A stretch of DNA of 64,000 nucleotides from Planoprotostelium fungivorum (lineage: Eukaryota > Evosea > Variosea > Cavosteliida > Cavosteliaceae). Every line of letters starts with the position of its first letter. Position 1 is the stretch's first letter. Shown here one piece after another: positions 10,139-20,300 of this stretch. Position numbers and translations under genes: made by a program. The notes under the pieces are model-generated. The model had not been told where the DNA came from. It ran no database searches and was given only the letters and a program-made list of their open reading frames with translations. The stretch spans positions 24,435-88,434 of the forward strand of contig MDYQ01000113.1 in assembly GCA_003024175.1 (NCBI GenBank), given 5' to 3'.

Positions 10139-10918
10139 TCACGTCTTTACTTCCCCTTCTGATCTCGCGCCAAAGATGGGAGCCCACATGTACTCCAACA
10201 CCCTCGAACTCAGCCGATTCTCCGGGAGTGGCGCCGTCTCGTTCTTCAGCCCTCTCAGCCAATCGTAAATGTCTTGATAGAACTGCCTCGAATTCCTCTG
10301 TACGTTCTCTCTCGTGATGATGAACTGGGCGCAGCATGGTGTGCAGATGTTGTATGGATCTCCATAGCCGTGGGGTTTCATGAAAGCCATCCAGAATTGA
10401 TAGGTAGCCACCTGGAGCTCCTGACCGGTCGTGATGTTGGGCTGGTGGCAGTACTTGAGCCAGTTGAGACTGTAGTATTCATCGTGCTTCCAGTTGTCCG
10501 CATTGTTCAGAAGATCTTGCATTTGTCCCTGGTGATGGTATGACTTCTTGTGTCCATGCGTGAATGCCATTCTCGGGGGGAGATGGTCGTAGTTTTCGAT
10601 GATTACATAGAGGTAGGATGATGCCTCGTATCCTCCATTGGTAGGACAGAAGATAGAATCGAGCTCCTTCTTCTTCGTAATGATATTGGTGTGTGCCACG
10701 ACCTCTCTTGTCCAAGACACATCTTCGTCTACCTTGGCAACATATACCTGCCTTTCTTGTAGCCGGCTTTGTACTGAGGACAGATACAGTATCGCGACCA
10801 TCAAGATGATGGTGACCCCAGCGCCCACCCTGAACTGTCTTCAATCAGTGTCATATACGATGAATATTAGTGTTCTCACGAGCCGAGAACCCAAAAGAGG
10901 TGACTGCAGGCGTTGCAT
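10139..10918 (-). CDS. DUF3431 membrane-anchored protein
   Basis: Exon 1 starts at the Met at 10918 (MQRLQSPLLGSRL) and joins across a short intron (donor GTGAGAAC) to a hydrophobic anchor (GAGVTIILMVAILYLSS). The luminal part carries DUF3431 hallmarks: VDEDVSWTREVV near the start, YLYVIIENYDHLPPRMAFTH in the middle, and YNICTPCCAQFIITRENVQ plus WAPIFG near the C-terminus. The layout (short tail, one membrane helix, globular domain of about 200 residues) matches type II Golgi proteins. The family has no proven activity; distant similarity to glycosyltransferases is often suspected. The stop is at 10139. Two exons only, so this gene model is firm. Confidence 0.82.
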
Positions 10919-11059
10919 CTGTCGCTGAAGGATGCGGTTCTAAGAAAAAAAGCCGGCGACCGATTTTTTGATATAATCAAAAATCACATGTCAATGAAGG
11001 TTAGCATGAGAAAACGACTATCTTAAACGATCTTGCGAGCAGACGCCCTCAGAGAATAT

Positions 11060-12377
11060 TTATCTGATCATACGGAGCTTATACCTGGCCAAAAAATACA
11101 AGATGCCAACCGTGATGCCTTTCACCATCAGAAACTCTCATCTTCTCTTTTCTCACCTCCCAAGTGTGCCGCGTGTGCCGTGTGAGTGTTCCTTCTATAG
11201 AGAGCGGAATATAAATCGTAGCATATGATGAGACCCAAGGCAGCAATGGCAGGAAGAGGAACAAACAACAAGATGATCTGAGAGAAAGGAAAGAGACAAG
11301 CAAAGAGCGTCGTCACGGCCAAGATAGAGCCTGCAAAGTTTCAGAACATTCATCATGTCAACTCCACGTGATGACAATCGATTGTAAATCAAATGTGATT
11401 TCTCTCGTTCTTTGTCTCTTCACCTGAAGCACCGAGTGCGGGTGTGTCTCTACGTCTTAGAACACACTCGACCAGATGAAATATACTTCCCAAAATTCCA
11501 CCGGCAAAGTATAGGGCGAGGAATGTCTTCTGACCTAAGAGGAGGGCCATGGGTAGGCCGAAAGCGTAGAGGCCGTACATGTTCTACGTGGGATCAACAT
11601 CGATGATTGGTGACAATGTGATGTGATGGCACGATGACGGTGTTGTCTATCGGATGAAAGGTGTTCGTGTTGATGATGTGAAGAAGATCACCAGTATGAG
11701 ATGGATGATGTCCAGGTGACTAAAGATGCTGGTGAGGATCGTGTAGGGTCTTCCCTGTACCACGTTGGCGTAAGAGAGTAAGAAGTTCCTAGCCATAGTT
11801 CTCTTATCTTCTCCTTGCCATAGAACCCAGATGACTATCATTCCATCAGTCGCTGCGATTAATATGATGGATAATGTCATTCGAGACAGATTCTCATCGA
11901 CACGATCCGAAGACAGGCTCACCAACATTAGCGGCGATGATGGCGTAGATCATATACTTCGTGCTCTCTTCTCTGCTCCTACCGCCACCTCCAAACGACC
12001 AGCCACCCTGAGTGGGCTCCTCGTCTTCTTTGTATCCGTAACTGCCAGTGTTTCGATTGTATTGGGGTCGATAATAATGTCTGACAAACATCTGCATCAT
12101 GCCACCCTTGTTTGTCTCGTCTTTCAATCGAAAGATGGTCGTTGTGTCAACCATTTTGGGTGAGTTTTGAAGAGGTAAAGTGTTGAATGTCTTTGGCAGA
12201 TGCGTGTGAAGAGATGCAGAGGCCAGGGGACGAGATGCAGTCCAGATGGAAGCAGAAGGTTGTCTGATTGGAAGACACTTGTGAAGTGGCGCCTTCAACT
12301 GCTGATCGTGAGGTCGCGTAAGAGAAATCACGTCTCACCTTCAGAGGTGAGAGGCGAGACCAGCAGTGAAGCATCAT
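11060..12377 (-). CDS. Rhomboid intramembrane protease, probably mitochondrial (PARL type)
   Basis: Cleaves membrane proteins within the bilayer, expected in the mitochondrial inner membrane. The N-terminus (MLHCWSRLSPLK, then RQPSASIWTASRPLASASLH) is rich in Arg/Ser/Ala and lacks acids, like a mitochondrial presequence. The catalytic core shows YTILTSIFSHLDIIHLIL joined to NMYGLYAFG, the active-site Ser in ALGASG, hydrophobic helices (LPAIAALGLIICYDLYS), and the catalytic His in AHAAHLGG. The last exon, ITVGILYFLARYKLRMIR, ends at TAA (11060). An open frame extends upstream in phase to a Met at 12611, but that segment is acidic and would mask the presequence, so I prefer the start at 12374-12377. 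In other eukaryotes this type processes PINK1- or OPA1-like substrates. Confidence 0.85.
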
Positions 12378-12767
12378 GTTCGTGTTGTGTAATGTGAAGC
12401 CATATTGCGCACAAATGTCTGCGTTGTAGTCCATCCCCATACACATTCTAAAGCCAAATCGCAGATTTTGTAACAAGAGCTTCAGCACTGTTACATCATC
12501 TTCATTCCCAGCTCTGTTCACATCGATCGATGTCTGTTGTGTCATTGTCTTAATTGTATGCGACCTATAGTTGTCTTCTCTGTGTAGAAAAAAGTTCAAG
12601 ATCCACTTCATGATGCTGATCCGTTGTGTTGATGGAATTCAAGATGATCTTTATCTCCTCTGAAGCGTACGTATCAAGTAAGGGTATTGAATATGCGATT
12701 CGCATACGTAAGAATTTAACGGACAGAACGCGCATCTTTTAAACATCTTTGGACATTGTTCAACACT

Positions 12768-14321
12768 ATGCCATTGAGAGGTAGAAAGGGCAAACGAAAA
12801 GCAAAGAACCTCCGACGTCAAGATGTGAATGAAATACTTGATGATTCAACACTGAAATGAAGCCTAGAACGTCTCAATAGGAGAGGAAGGACGACCTATG
12901 GTGCGTTCAGAAGAATCCATGGAGAACTACGACCCATACGAAGAGGACGCATCGGCGCCACACGATCAATGGACGATCGAAGCTGCATCACAGAGAAACA
13001 AGAGAACGAGAGATCCATTAGAAGATGGATTTCGGGATGATTCGACATCGAGACAGGATGACATCGATCTCAGCAGACAAGTACAGAATCTCAAGAGAGA
13101 CTTAGACGACGTGTGGAAACAACTCGTATTAGAGAGATGCAGTCGAAGACATCTGGGTACGATTCTTCCGGGTCCATTTAGGCTGACCCATCATCACAGA
13201 AGCGACGATTCATACCATGTCCAAACGCATCGAACGATTAGAAACGAGAGCGGCCCCACCTGTCGTGGCCGCAACACAGCCAGTGGTCTTCACTAGATCC
13301 GATCAGAATCCACCGAAGAAGAAGCAGAGTACCGGTGAAGACGACTTTGTTTTCATCGAGGACACCGAAGAGGAAATTGGTAGTCGTCGAAACAAGACCA
13401 AGAGAACGAAACGTCCTGTAAGATGATGCCATTGACGTGGCAACCTCTAACGATGTGCAGAAACTCAGACACACATCATCCGTCGACGAACGATCTCCAT
13501 CATCACAACCGAAAGCAGATCAACATCCTATCGATTTACCAGGTCAGGGTCAAGCATCGGATGACCACACCCTAATTCCTCATCCAAATCGATCGAAACA
13601 ACACGAGGAGGAAGAGAGGACAGAACAATTTCTCGGTGATCAGCAGATGCATGATGAAACTACATCACCTTCACCCAAGGATCATCATCAGATGAAAGAT
13701 GCGGCGGTACCTTCAGCCGAAAATCCTCATCACACGACAGAAGGAGCTGCATCATCCACACTGCCAGATCACCATCAGATGATAGAGGCAGACACATCAT
13801 CTCTCCCGAAAGATCAGATGTCGAGGGATGCAGTTGCACCCTCTTCACCGAAAGATCATCACCATCCGATGGAAGATGTTGAAACTCCAATCGAAGACAA
13901 CAGACGAGATCATGCTGCAACATCGCACGAGATGACTCCAAAGAAACCTTCCCGGAGGTCATTCATCGTGAGGATTCACACATCGACACGGTTGCTGATC
14001 TCTCATGCAGTTGGGATTTAAACTATCTGCTTACTACATGTTAAAGAGAGAAGGAAAAGATCTAACCGCCAAGCAGATCGTCACCATGGCCATCGAAGAA
14101 GGTGTCTAAAGATCACCCGATGCATGTCTGATGACGTACCCGCAGGCTTCCTCGTATCAACTGGAAAAACTCCCAGCCACACCTTGGTCTCCGTTTTGTG
14201 CACCGAAAACAAGAAGAAAGAGGGTTCACCGTTCTTACTGTTGGGGAACTCAACTTACCGCCTGAAACCTGGCGACCATCCAGAGTACGATGAAGCCATC
14301 GAAGGTCTCATGCTCGACTAA
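12768..14321 (+). CDS. HARE-HTH domain nuclear protein
   Basis: The start is MPLRGRKGKRKAKNLRR (12768), very basic. It joins by short introns to an acidic, helical segment (LSRQVQNLKRDLDDVWKQLV, then SKRIERLETRAAPP), a Lys/Arg cluster (RRNKTKRTKRP), and a long disordered region with degenerate PKDHHQMxDA repeats. The last two exons form a winged-helix HARE-HTH domain: LGFKLSAYYMLKREGKDLTA, KQIVTMAIEEG, then FLVSTGKTPSHTL and KKKEGSPFLLLGNSTYRLKP. This is the module of ASXL proteins and the bacterial RNA polymerase delta subunit, thought to bind DNA or chromatin partners. The stop is at 14321. Basic tail, coiled coil and C-terminal HARE-HTH suggest a chromatin or transcription factor subunit. 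I know no named orthologue with this layout. Confidence 0.72.
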
Positions 14322-14493
14322 AAAGTTTTCGTTCTCCATTCATTTCTCACTCTCTTCTGTTCGTGTTATCACTAACAATATGATGAACGACGATTTTTAA
14401 TTGTTGTACGATATGACACTATCAATTGATTTCAACCGGCTTATCTACACAAACGAAAGAAACCATTTCGATGTCTCTTTATCTTTTATACAA

Positions 14494-17400
14494 TCAGCAG
14501 CCGTTGCAGCCCACGATTCCCTTCAAGTTCTTCATGACGTTCTCGTGCTTCGCCTTCGTCTCTCCCAGCGCCTTCTTCGTCGCGTCGTGTTCACCCTTCT
14601 CCTTCTCGTGTGCCTTCTTCGTGTCATCGTGCGCCTTCTTCTCTCCTTCTAATTCCTTCTCTGCCTTCGCCTTCTCTTCTGATCTCGCCTTCTTCTCTCC
14701 CTCCAAATCCTTTGACAGTTTCGCGTTGTCGTCTGATCTGGACTTCTTCTCTGCGGCCAGTTGGTCGGTGATGAGTTTCTTCGTCGCCTCGTGAGCCTTC
14801 TTCTCGGCGTCGATGTCTTTGGCGGACTTTTCGTTGTCGGCAGAGTGTGATTTCTTCTCGGTGTCTAACGATTGTGCTGCCTTGGCGTTGTCGTCGGCGT
14901 GTGACTTCTTCTCTGCAGCGAGCTGGGCGGTGAGATCAGCGGCAGACTTCTTCGTTGCGTCGTGTGCTGTCTTCTCTGCTTGCAGGTCCTTGCTGTTCTT
15001 CGCGTTGTCGTCTGCGTGTGCCTTCTTCTCTCCTTCAAGCTCCTTGGCAGCCTTGGCATTGTCGTCGACGTGTGCCTTCTTCTCAGCGGTAAGCTGAGCG
15101 GCAGCCTCGGCGGCTGATTTCTTTGCAGCCTCGTGTGCAGCCTTCTCCTCTCCCAAGCTCTTCTTCGTGGCATCGTGTGCTGTCTTCTCAGCCTGCAGCT
15201 CCTTTCCGTTCTTGTTGTTGTCGTCAGCGTGTGCCTTCTTCTCTCCTTCAAGCTCCTTGGCTGCCTTGGCATTGTCCTCGGCGTGTGCCTTCTTCTCAGC
15301 GGTAAGCTGAATGGCAGCTTCTGCCACGGTCTTTCTGGAAGCTTCGTGTGCAGCCTTCTCCTCTCCCAAGCTCTTCTTCGTGGCATCGTGTGCTGTCTTC
15401 TCAGCCTGCAGCTCCTTTCCGTTCTTGTTGTTGTCGTCAGCGTGTGCCTTCTTCTCAGCCAACAATTCGTCTGCAGCTTTTCCCTTCGTCGCGTCGTGAC
15501 CCTTCTTCTCTGCGGCAAGCTGAGCGGCAGCCTCGGCGGCCGACTTCTTTGCAGCCTCGTGTGCAGCCTTCTCCTCTCCCAAGCTCTTCTTCGTGACATC
15601 GTGTGCTGCCTTCTCAGCCTGCAACTCCTTTCCAGATTGGTCTCGGACATTGTTGACCTCTCTGAATAGCTGATCTCTCTCCCTCTCGGCCGCCTCCAGC
15701 CTCTGTGTCTTGTCGGCTGATCCAATGGCCAACACGTTGTTCACTACGGCTCTTCCGTTGACCTTCTCTGAATCATCCGTGGGTGCAGTGAGATCCTCTT
15801 TCCACTGCCCGTCGACGTTGTACTTGTACAGATATTTCGTGTTCGGTTTGAGGCCGTCGACGCGGGCGATCCTCTCGGTGTCTCCCTTCTTCTCTGCGGT
15901 CATGGGCTGCACCTTCCAGTCGTTGAATTGACCGCCGACGCCGACTGTCTTTCCCTCGTAAGGCCATCGGAATGTGTAGCTGATCTTCTGTGCCTCGTCG
16001 GCTGATCTCTGTGCGGCTTCTGTTTGGTTCTTCTTCGTCGAATCGTGGGCGGACTTTTCTGCCGCGAGGAGCTTCTTTGTCTCGTCGTGGGACTTCTTCT
16101 CGGTTTCTAGAGATTGTGCTGCCTTGACGTTGTCGTCGGCGTGTGACTTCTTCTCTGCAGCGAGCTGGGCGGTGAGATCAGCGGCAGACTTCTTTGTTGC
16201 GTCGTGTGCTGTCTTCTCGGCTTGCAGGTCCTTGCTGTTCTTCGCGTTGTCGTCTGCGTGTGCCTTCTTCTCCGCGGCAAGCTGAGCACCTGATTCACCG
16301 GTGGACTTTTTCGTTGCCTCGTGTGCTGCCTTCTCCTCTCCCAAGCTCTTCTTCGTGACATCGTGTGCTGCCTTCTCAGCCTGCAGCTCCTTTCCGCTTT
16401 TGACATTGTCCTCGCCGTGTGCAGTCTTTGCTGTCATCACGTCTTTCAAGGCGTCGTTACGTGTCACGTTGTGAGCCTTCTTCTCTGCAGCAAGCTGAGC
16501 GGCAGCCTCGGCGGCCGATTTCTTGGTAGCCTCGTGTGCAGCCTTCTCCTCTCCCAAGCTCTTCTTCATCGCATCGTGTGCTGCCTTCTCGTCTCCGGCA
16601 GCCTTCAGACTGGTCTTCTCCATGGCGGTAATTTTAGCCTCAAGCTCCTTGTTCGCCTTGTTGGCGGCGTCAAGCTGAGCCTGCAGGTCCTTCACAATCT
16701 TGTCACCAGAAGCTGCTGCGGCGGATGTCTTTGAAGCAGAGGACTTCAAGCTGTCGTTCTCCTTCTTCGTGGACTCCAATTGAGCAGCCAAGTCCTTCAG
16801 CTTCTTGTCGTTGTCTGACTGCAAGACGGAACACTTGCCATGAGAATCGAGGATTTCTCTCAATTTGGACTCCAAATCGTTCTTCGTCTTGACGGAGGCG
16901 ATCTCGTTGTTCTTGACCTGATGGAGGTGTCAGACGTGTGATGGTGGATGAGATGATTACCTGGCGGAAGAGTTGGTCTCGCTCCTTCTCGGCGGCGACG
17001 AGTCGAGCGGCTTTGTCTGAAGATCCGGTGTTGAGCACGTTGTTGATGACGGGTCTCTGATTGACCCTCTCGGAATCATCGGTGGGTGCAGTGAGATCTT
17101 CTTTCCAGACGCCGTCCACGTTGTATTTGTAGAGGTACTTGGTGTTTGGTTTGAGTCCAGAGACGGTCGCGTTGAAATCATCTCCGCTGCGGGTCATCTT
17201 CTGGACCTGATCCGGAGATGTGAGGAGGTGAGAAGAAGGAGAGAAAGGTTTACCTGCCAGTTGTTGAAGGTTCCACCGATGGCGATGTCCTTTCCTCCGT
17301 ATGGCCATGTGAATGTGTAATCGATGGCATCATCGGTGGCGGTGCGCTTGGATTCGGCGGCCTTCATATACTTCTGAGATGCTTCCAACTGAGTGTTGAG

Positions 17401-18157
17401 AGCTAAGAGTTGTGATTCGAGATCCTTGACCTTTGCATTGGACTTGGACAGCTCCTCCTTGTCCTTGGGGTCGGCGGCGGGAGCGACTGGCTTAGCAGAC
17501 TTGAGTTTGGCCAGCTCGGCTTCTAAAGAAGAGCTCTTGGCCTGATGTTCCTTTCTGGCTCTCTCTGACTCCTCGTATTCACGTTGTAACTTCTGAAGAC
17601 GTGCGGAGGCATCGACGGCTGAGCGATCTCCCGACTTCTGCTCGAATTGTCTGACCTAGTAGATGATATCAGATCACGAAAATGAGAGACGAAAGATGAA
17701 ATTTACCTGACGGAAGAGAGCATCACGCTCCTTCTCTAATTCGGTGATACGCTCTTCTCTGGAAGATGAACCTGTGACCAAGATGTTGTTGATGACATTT
17801 CTGAAATAGTTGTCAGCTACAGTTTATCAGACGCGACCCACTGTCCATTGACCATCTCTTGGTCGTCGATGGGGGCAGTCAGATCCTCTTTCCACGTTCC
17901 GTCGACGACGTACTTGTATAGATATCTGTTCCTGGGCTTCAGACCTGTATGAATGAGACCGATGATCTTTAGACGCTCGACATCTCACCGTCGATCCGAA
18001 GGACGAACTCGTTGCCGTCTCTGCTCATGGACTGTTTCTGCCAGTCGGCCCATTGTCCTCCGACGGCAAGATCATTTCCTCCATACGGCCAGCGGAATGT
18101 GTAGCCGACCGTGTCATCCTCGACGGTGGTAATCTTCTCTGTCTTCTTTGAAGTCAT
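14494..18157 (-). CDS. Triple AMPK-type glycogen-binding protein with LEA-like coiled tail
   Basis: The start is MTSKKTEKITTVEDDT (18157). Three AMPK1/CBM48-type carbohydrate-binding modules follow, each with a WPYGG-like motif, a GGxFNxW-like motif, LKPxxxYLYKYxVDG and WKEDLTAP: about 18115-17840, 17330-17050 and 15985-15730. Each is trailed by an ERDxLFR helical segment, so the unit is a triplication. Between and after them lie long Ala/Lys/Glu/Asp/His-rich repeats (AEKKAHADDNAK, ATKKSLGEEKAAHEA) that resemble group 3 LEA proteins and coiled coils and span most of the 793-residue last exon. The C-terminus is KGIVGCNGC. No kinase or phosphatase domain is present. It probably binds glycogen or starch-like polymers; the tail could scaffold or protect. 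A more upstream in-phase Met (18379) exists but is less convincing. Introns 1-4 lie within or just after modules 1 and 2. Confidence 0.78.
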
Positions 18158-18481
18158 TGTTTCTACAGGGGAGGAGAGAGGAGGTGTTGTGGTGTTTGCT
18201 GCTGCTGCGGCGATAGAATGATCCGTCCTCTCTGTAGGCTCTTTGGCTGGGTAGATCGCGTGCTTTCGGTAGATCTTGGGTTTGTTTACGACAAGGCACA
18301 CAGATCCTCTATGACCTCTTAATGTGCACGCCACTGTGCACCCTGTCCTCTTAATTTTTGACACAAAGGTGGATGACATCAGTCAAGTGATCAAACTAAA
18401 CTTTTATTCAGTCACTGTGAATGTCCAGCGTGGGCAACAGATTCAGTGGAGGCGGGACCGTATCCAGCCAACCGCTGACAC

Positions 18482-20253
18482 CTACTTGACGTCAGACGTG
18501 TCCTCTACTATCACGCGAGCACAGATCCACCCACCCTCTAAAGACCTTATGGGATGCTTCTTGTTCTCTAAGAGGAAGCCCTGTAGGTCTGCCATGCTGA
18601 CCCTTCTCTCTGGAACCTTCGAAGTGAAGTCCTCGACGGCTTCATCAGATATTTCGGGATAGAAGCGACGGAAGAGGGAGGCGATCTGATGGCTCGTGGC
18701 GAGACCGAAGAAGTAGCGGACGTCGATGCGACCTGATGGGATGAGAAGAGGGAGGAGATGGAAGACGTGATGTGGAAGACGATGTGGAGGAGAGGGAGGA
18801 GGTGATGTGGAGGTGATGTGGAGGAGATGATGTGAAGGTGATATAGAAGTGATGGGAGAGTGTTACCCGGACGAATGAGCGCCGCATCGAGACGGTTGAT
18901 CTTGTTGGTGGTCATGAAAACAATCTTTCCTTCCTGCGATCCGATACCATCAAGAGCGTTCAAGAGTCCACTGAAGGTGAGCTACATCATCATCGTCACT
19001 CCTCCATCATCATCATGTATCTCACGCGTGATCCATGCTCATCATCGCGGTTGCCCAGGGCAGCGTCGATGTCTTCGAGTAAGAGGATACTTCTGGGAGG
19101 TGCGCTGTTAAGAAGGTCGTTCAACGTGTCGTCCGTCATGTCCTTGTCGTTCAGTGAAACGAGGCACAAGCTCATCTTCAGCTCTCCCGCCAAAGCCTTG
19201 ATGAACGAAGACTGCATTTCATTTCAAAATTCAAATTCTCGTTTTCGGCGGGAACTCACCTTGCCGGTGCCCGGGTGGCCGTGAAGGAGATAACCCCTGC
19301 GAAAAGGTATGCCCATGTCTCTGTACCATGCTCTGGCCGACAGAAACTCTTTCACATCATCCACGATGCCTTCTTTCACTTCTTTGTCCAAGATGACCGA
19401 CTCGAGAGGTCGGACGGGTCTCGGAGGACCGAAGCGGCTGGATCAGTCAGTTGGAGATGTGATTACGTGAAGATGATGCATCACCTCCAGCTGCCCGATG
19501 AATTGATGTAGATGACGAGCTTGTTCTCGTCGCGTTGAAAGGCGGCGTCCATGGCGTCTGTGATGAGACCCTGAAGAGGTTTAGAGGTCGAGATGGAATG
19601 AGGTGGGGATGTGAGATGAACAGATGTGAGAGAAAGATGGAGGGGTGATGTGATGGATTGCGAACCTGGATGGCTCTTCGGTTCCTGCCAAAGAGAGTGA
19701 TGGTGAGATTCTCGTAGAAACCACCACTGGTGAGATCATTAGCGTTGGTGTCTCGGGTGCGAGTGATCCAATAGTAGTGACCCTTGTAGCTGAGAAAGTG
19801 ATTGCCCAGATAAGGTGATATCACCACCTGTTGGTCTGAATAGACGTCGATCAAATGTGATGTTCACCTTCGGTCTGATGTTTGGAGTGACACCTGATCC
19901 GTTCTCTGAGTCGTATGCGGTGACTGTGTTGATGATCAATCATCCAATTACGTCTCGCAATTCTCACTCATTCCAAGGTTTGTAGCGGATAAGGAGTATG
20001 GATGCATGGCCAGCCACTCTAACATCCATTGGTAACTCTCGTCTTTGCTATCTACAGCTACAGAGATGATGAAGTTGTAACCGATACGGCTGATAAGGGC
20101 ATTAACTTTTTCCTGAGCCAGTGACCACAAGCTACCAAAGATTCCAATGGCAATGGTAACTTTGACGTAGGATGTGATTGCAGTGTTTTGGAACATACTG
20201 GTGACCATGTTGGTCACTCCAGTAGTTGCCGTTGAAGCAGCTTCATCCCCCAT
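18482..20253 (-). CDS. BCS1: Mitochondrial AAA chaperone BCS1
   Basis: Inner-membrane AAA ATPase that moves the folded Rieske Fe-S protein to the matrix face during complex III assembly. The start is [12 protein letters not shown] (20253). An N-terminal membrane helix ([15 protein letters not shown]) and a BCS1-specific region follow ([49 protein letters not shown]). The AAA core has Walker A in GHPGTGKSSFIKAL, Walker B in [11 protein letters not shown], sensor 1 in [20 protein letters not shown], and [19 protein letters not shown]. The C-terminus, with [15 protein letters not shown], ends at TAG (18482). All ATPase motifs are intact. Its start codon is 47 bp from that of the divergent pseudouridine synthase. 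Confidence 0.92.
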
Positions 20254-20300
20254 TCTTCTCGTGCGATGCGATCTGAGGAAATCGGATTGACAAACATTTC

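Noticed and set aside
10955-10985. GATTTTTTGATATAATCAAAAATC as a terminator-like hairpin or promoter element
   Set aside because: The arms pair with a bulge and lie in an AT-rich intergenic stretch of a eukaryote; nothing links it to a function.
12378-12611. In-phase N-terminal extension of the rhomboid to a Met at 12611
   Set aside because: The extension is acidic and has no family similarity, and it would bury the presequence-like stretch; the Met at 12374-12377 is preferred, though not proven.
14494-14520. C-terminal GCNGC as a prenylation box
   Set aside because: CNGC has the spacing of a CaaX box but a glycine at the third position, which is unfavourable; evidence too thin to call.
14813-16734. 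Long open frames antisense to, or out of frame with, the glycogen-binding protein (for example 14865-15725 minus in another frame, 15133-15669 plus)
   Set aside because: They are by-products of the biased repeat codons in the real frame; their translations are Leu/Ser- or Arg/Thr-rich without domains, while the minus-strand frame contains three recognisable binding modules.
15730-18115. Gene as an AMPK beta subunit or starch-branching enzyme
   Set aside because: It has AMPK1-type carbohydrate modules but neither the C-terminal AMPK beta interaction domain nor any glycosidase domain.
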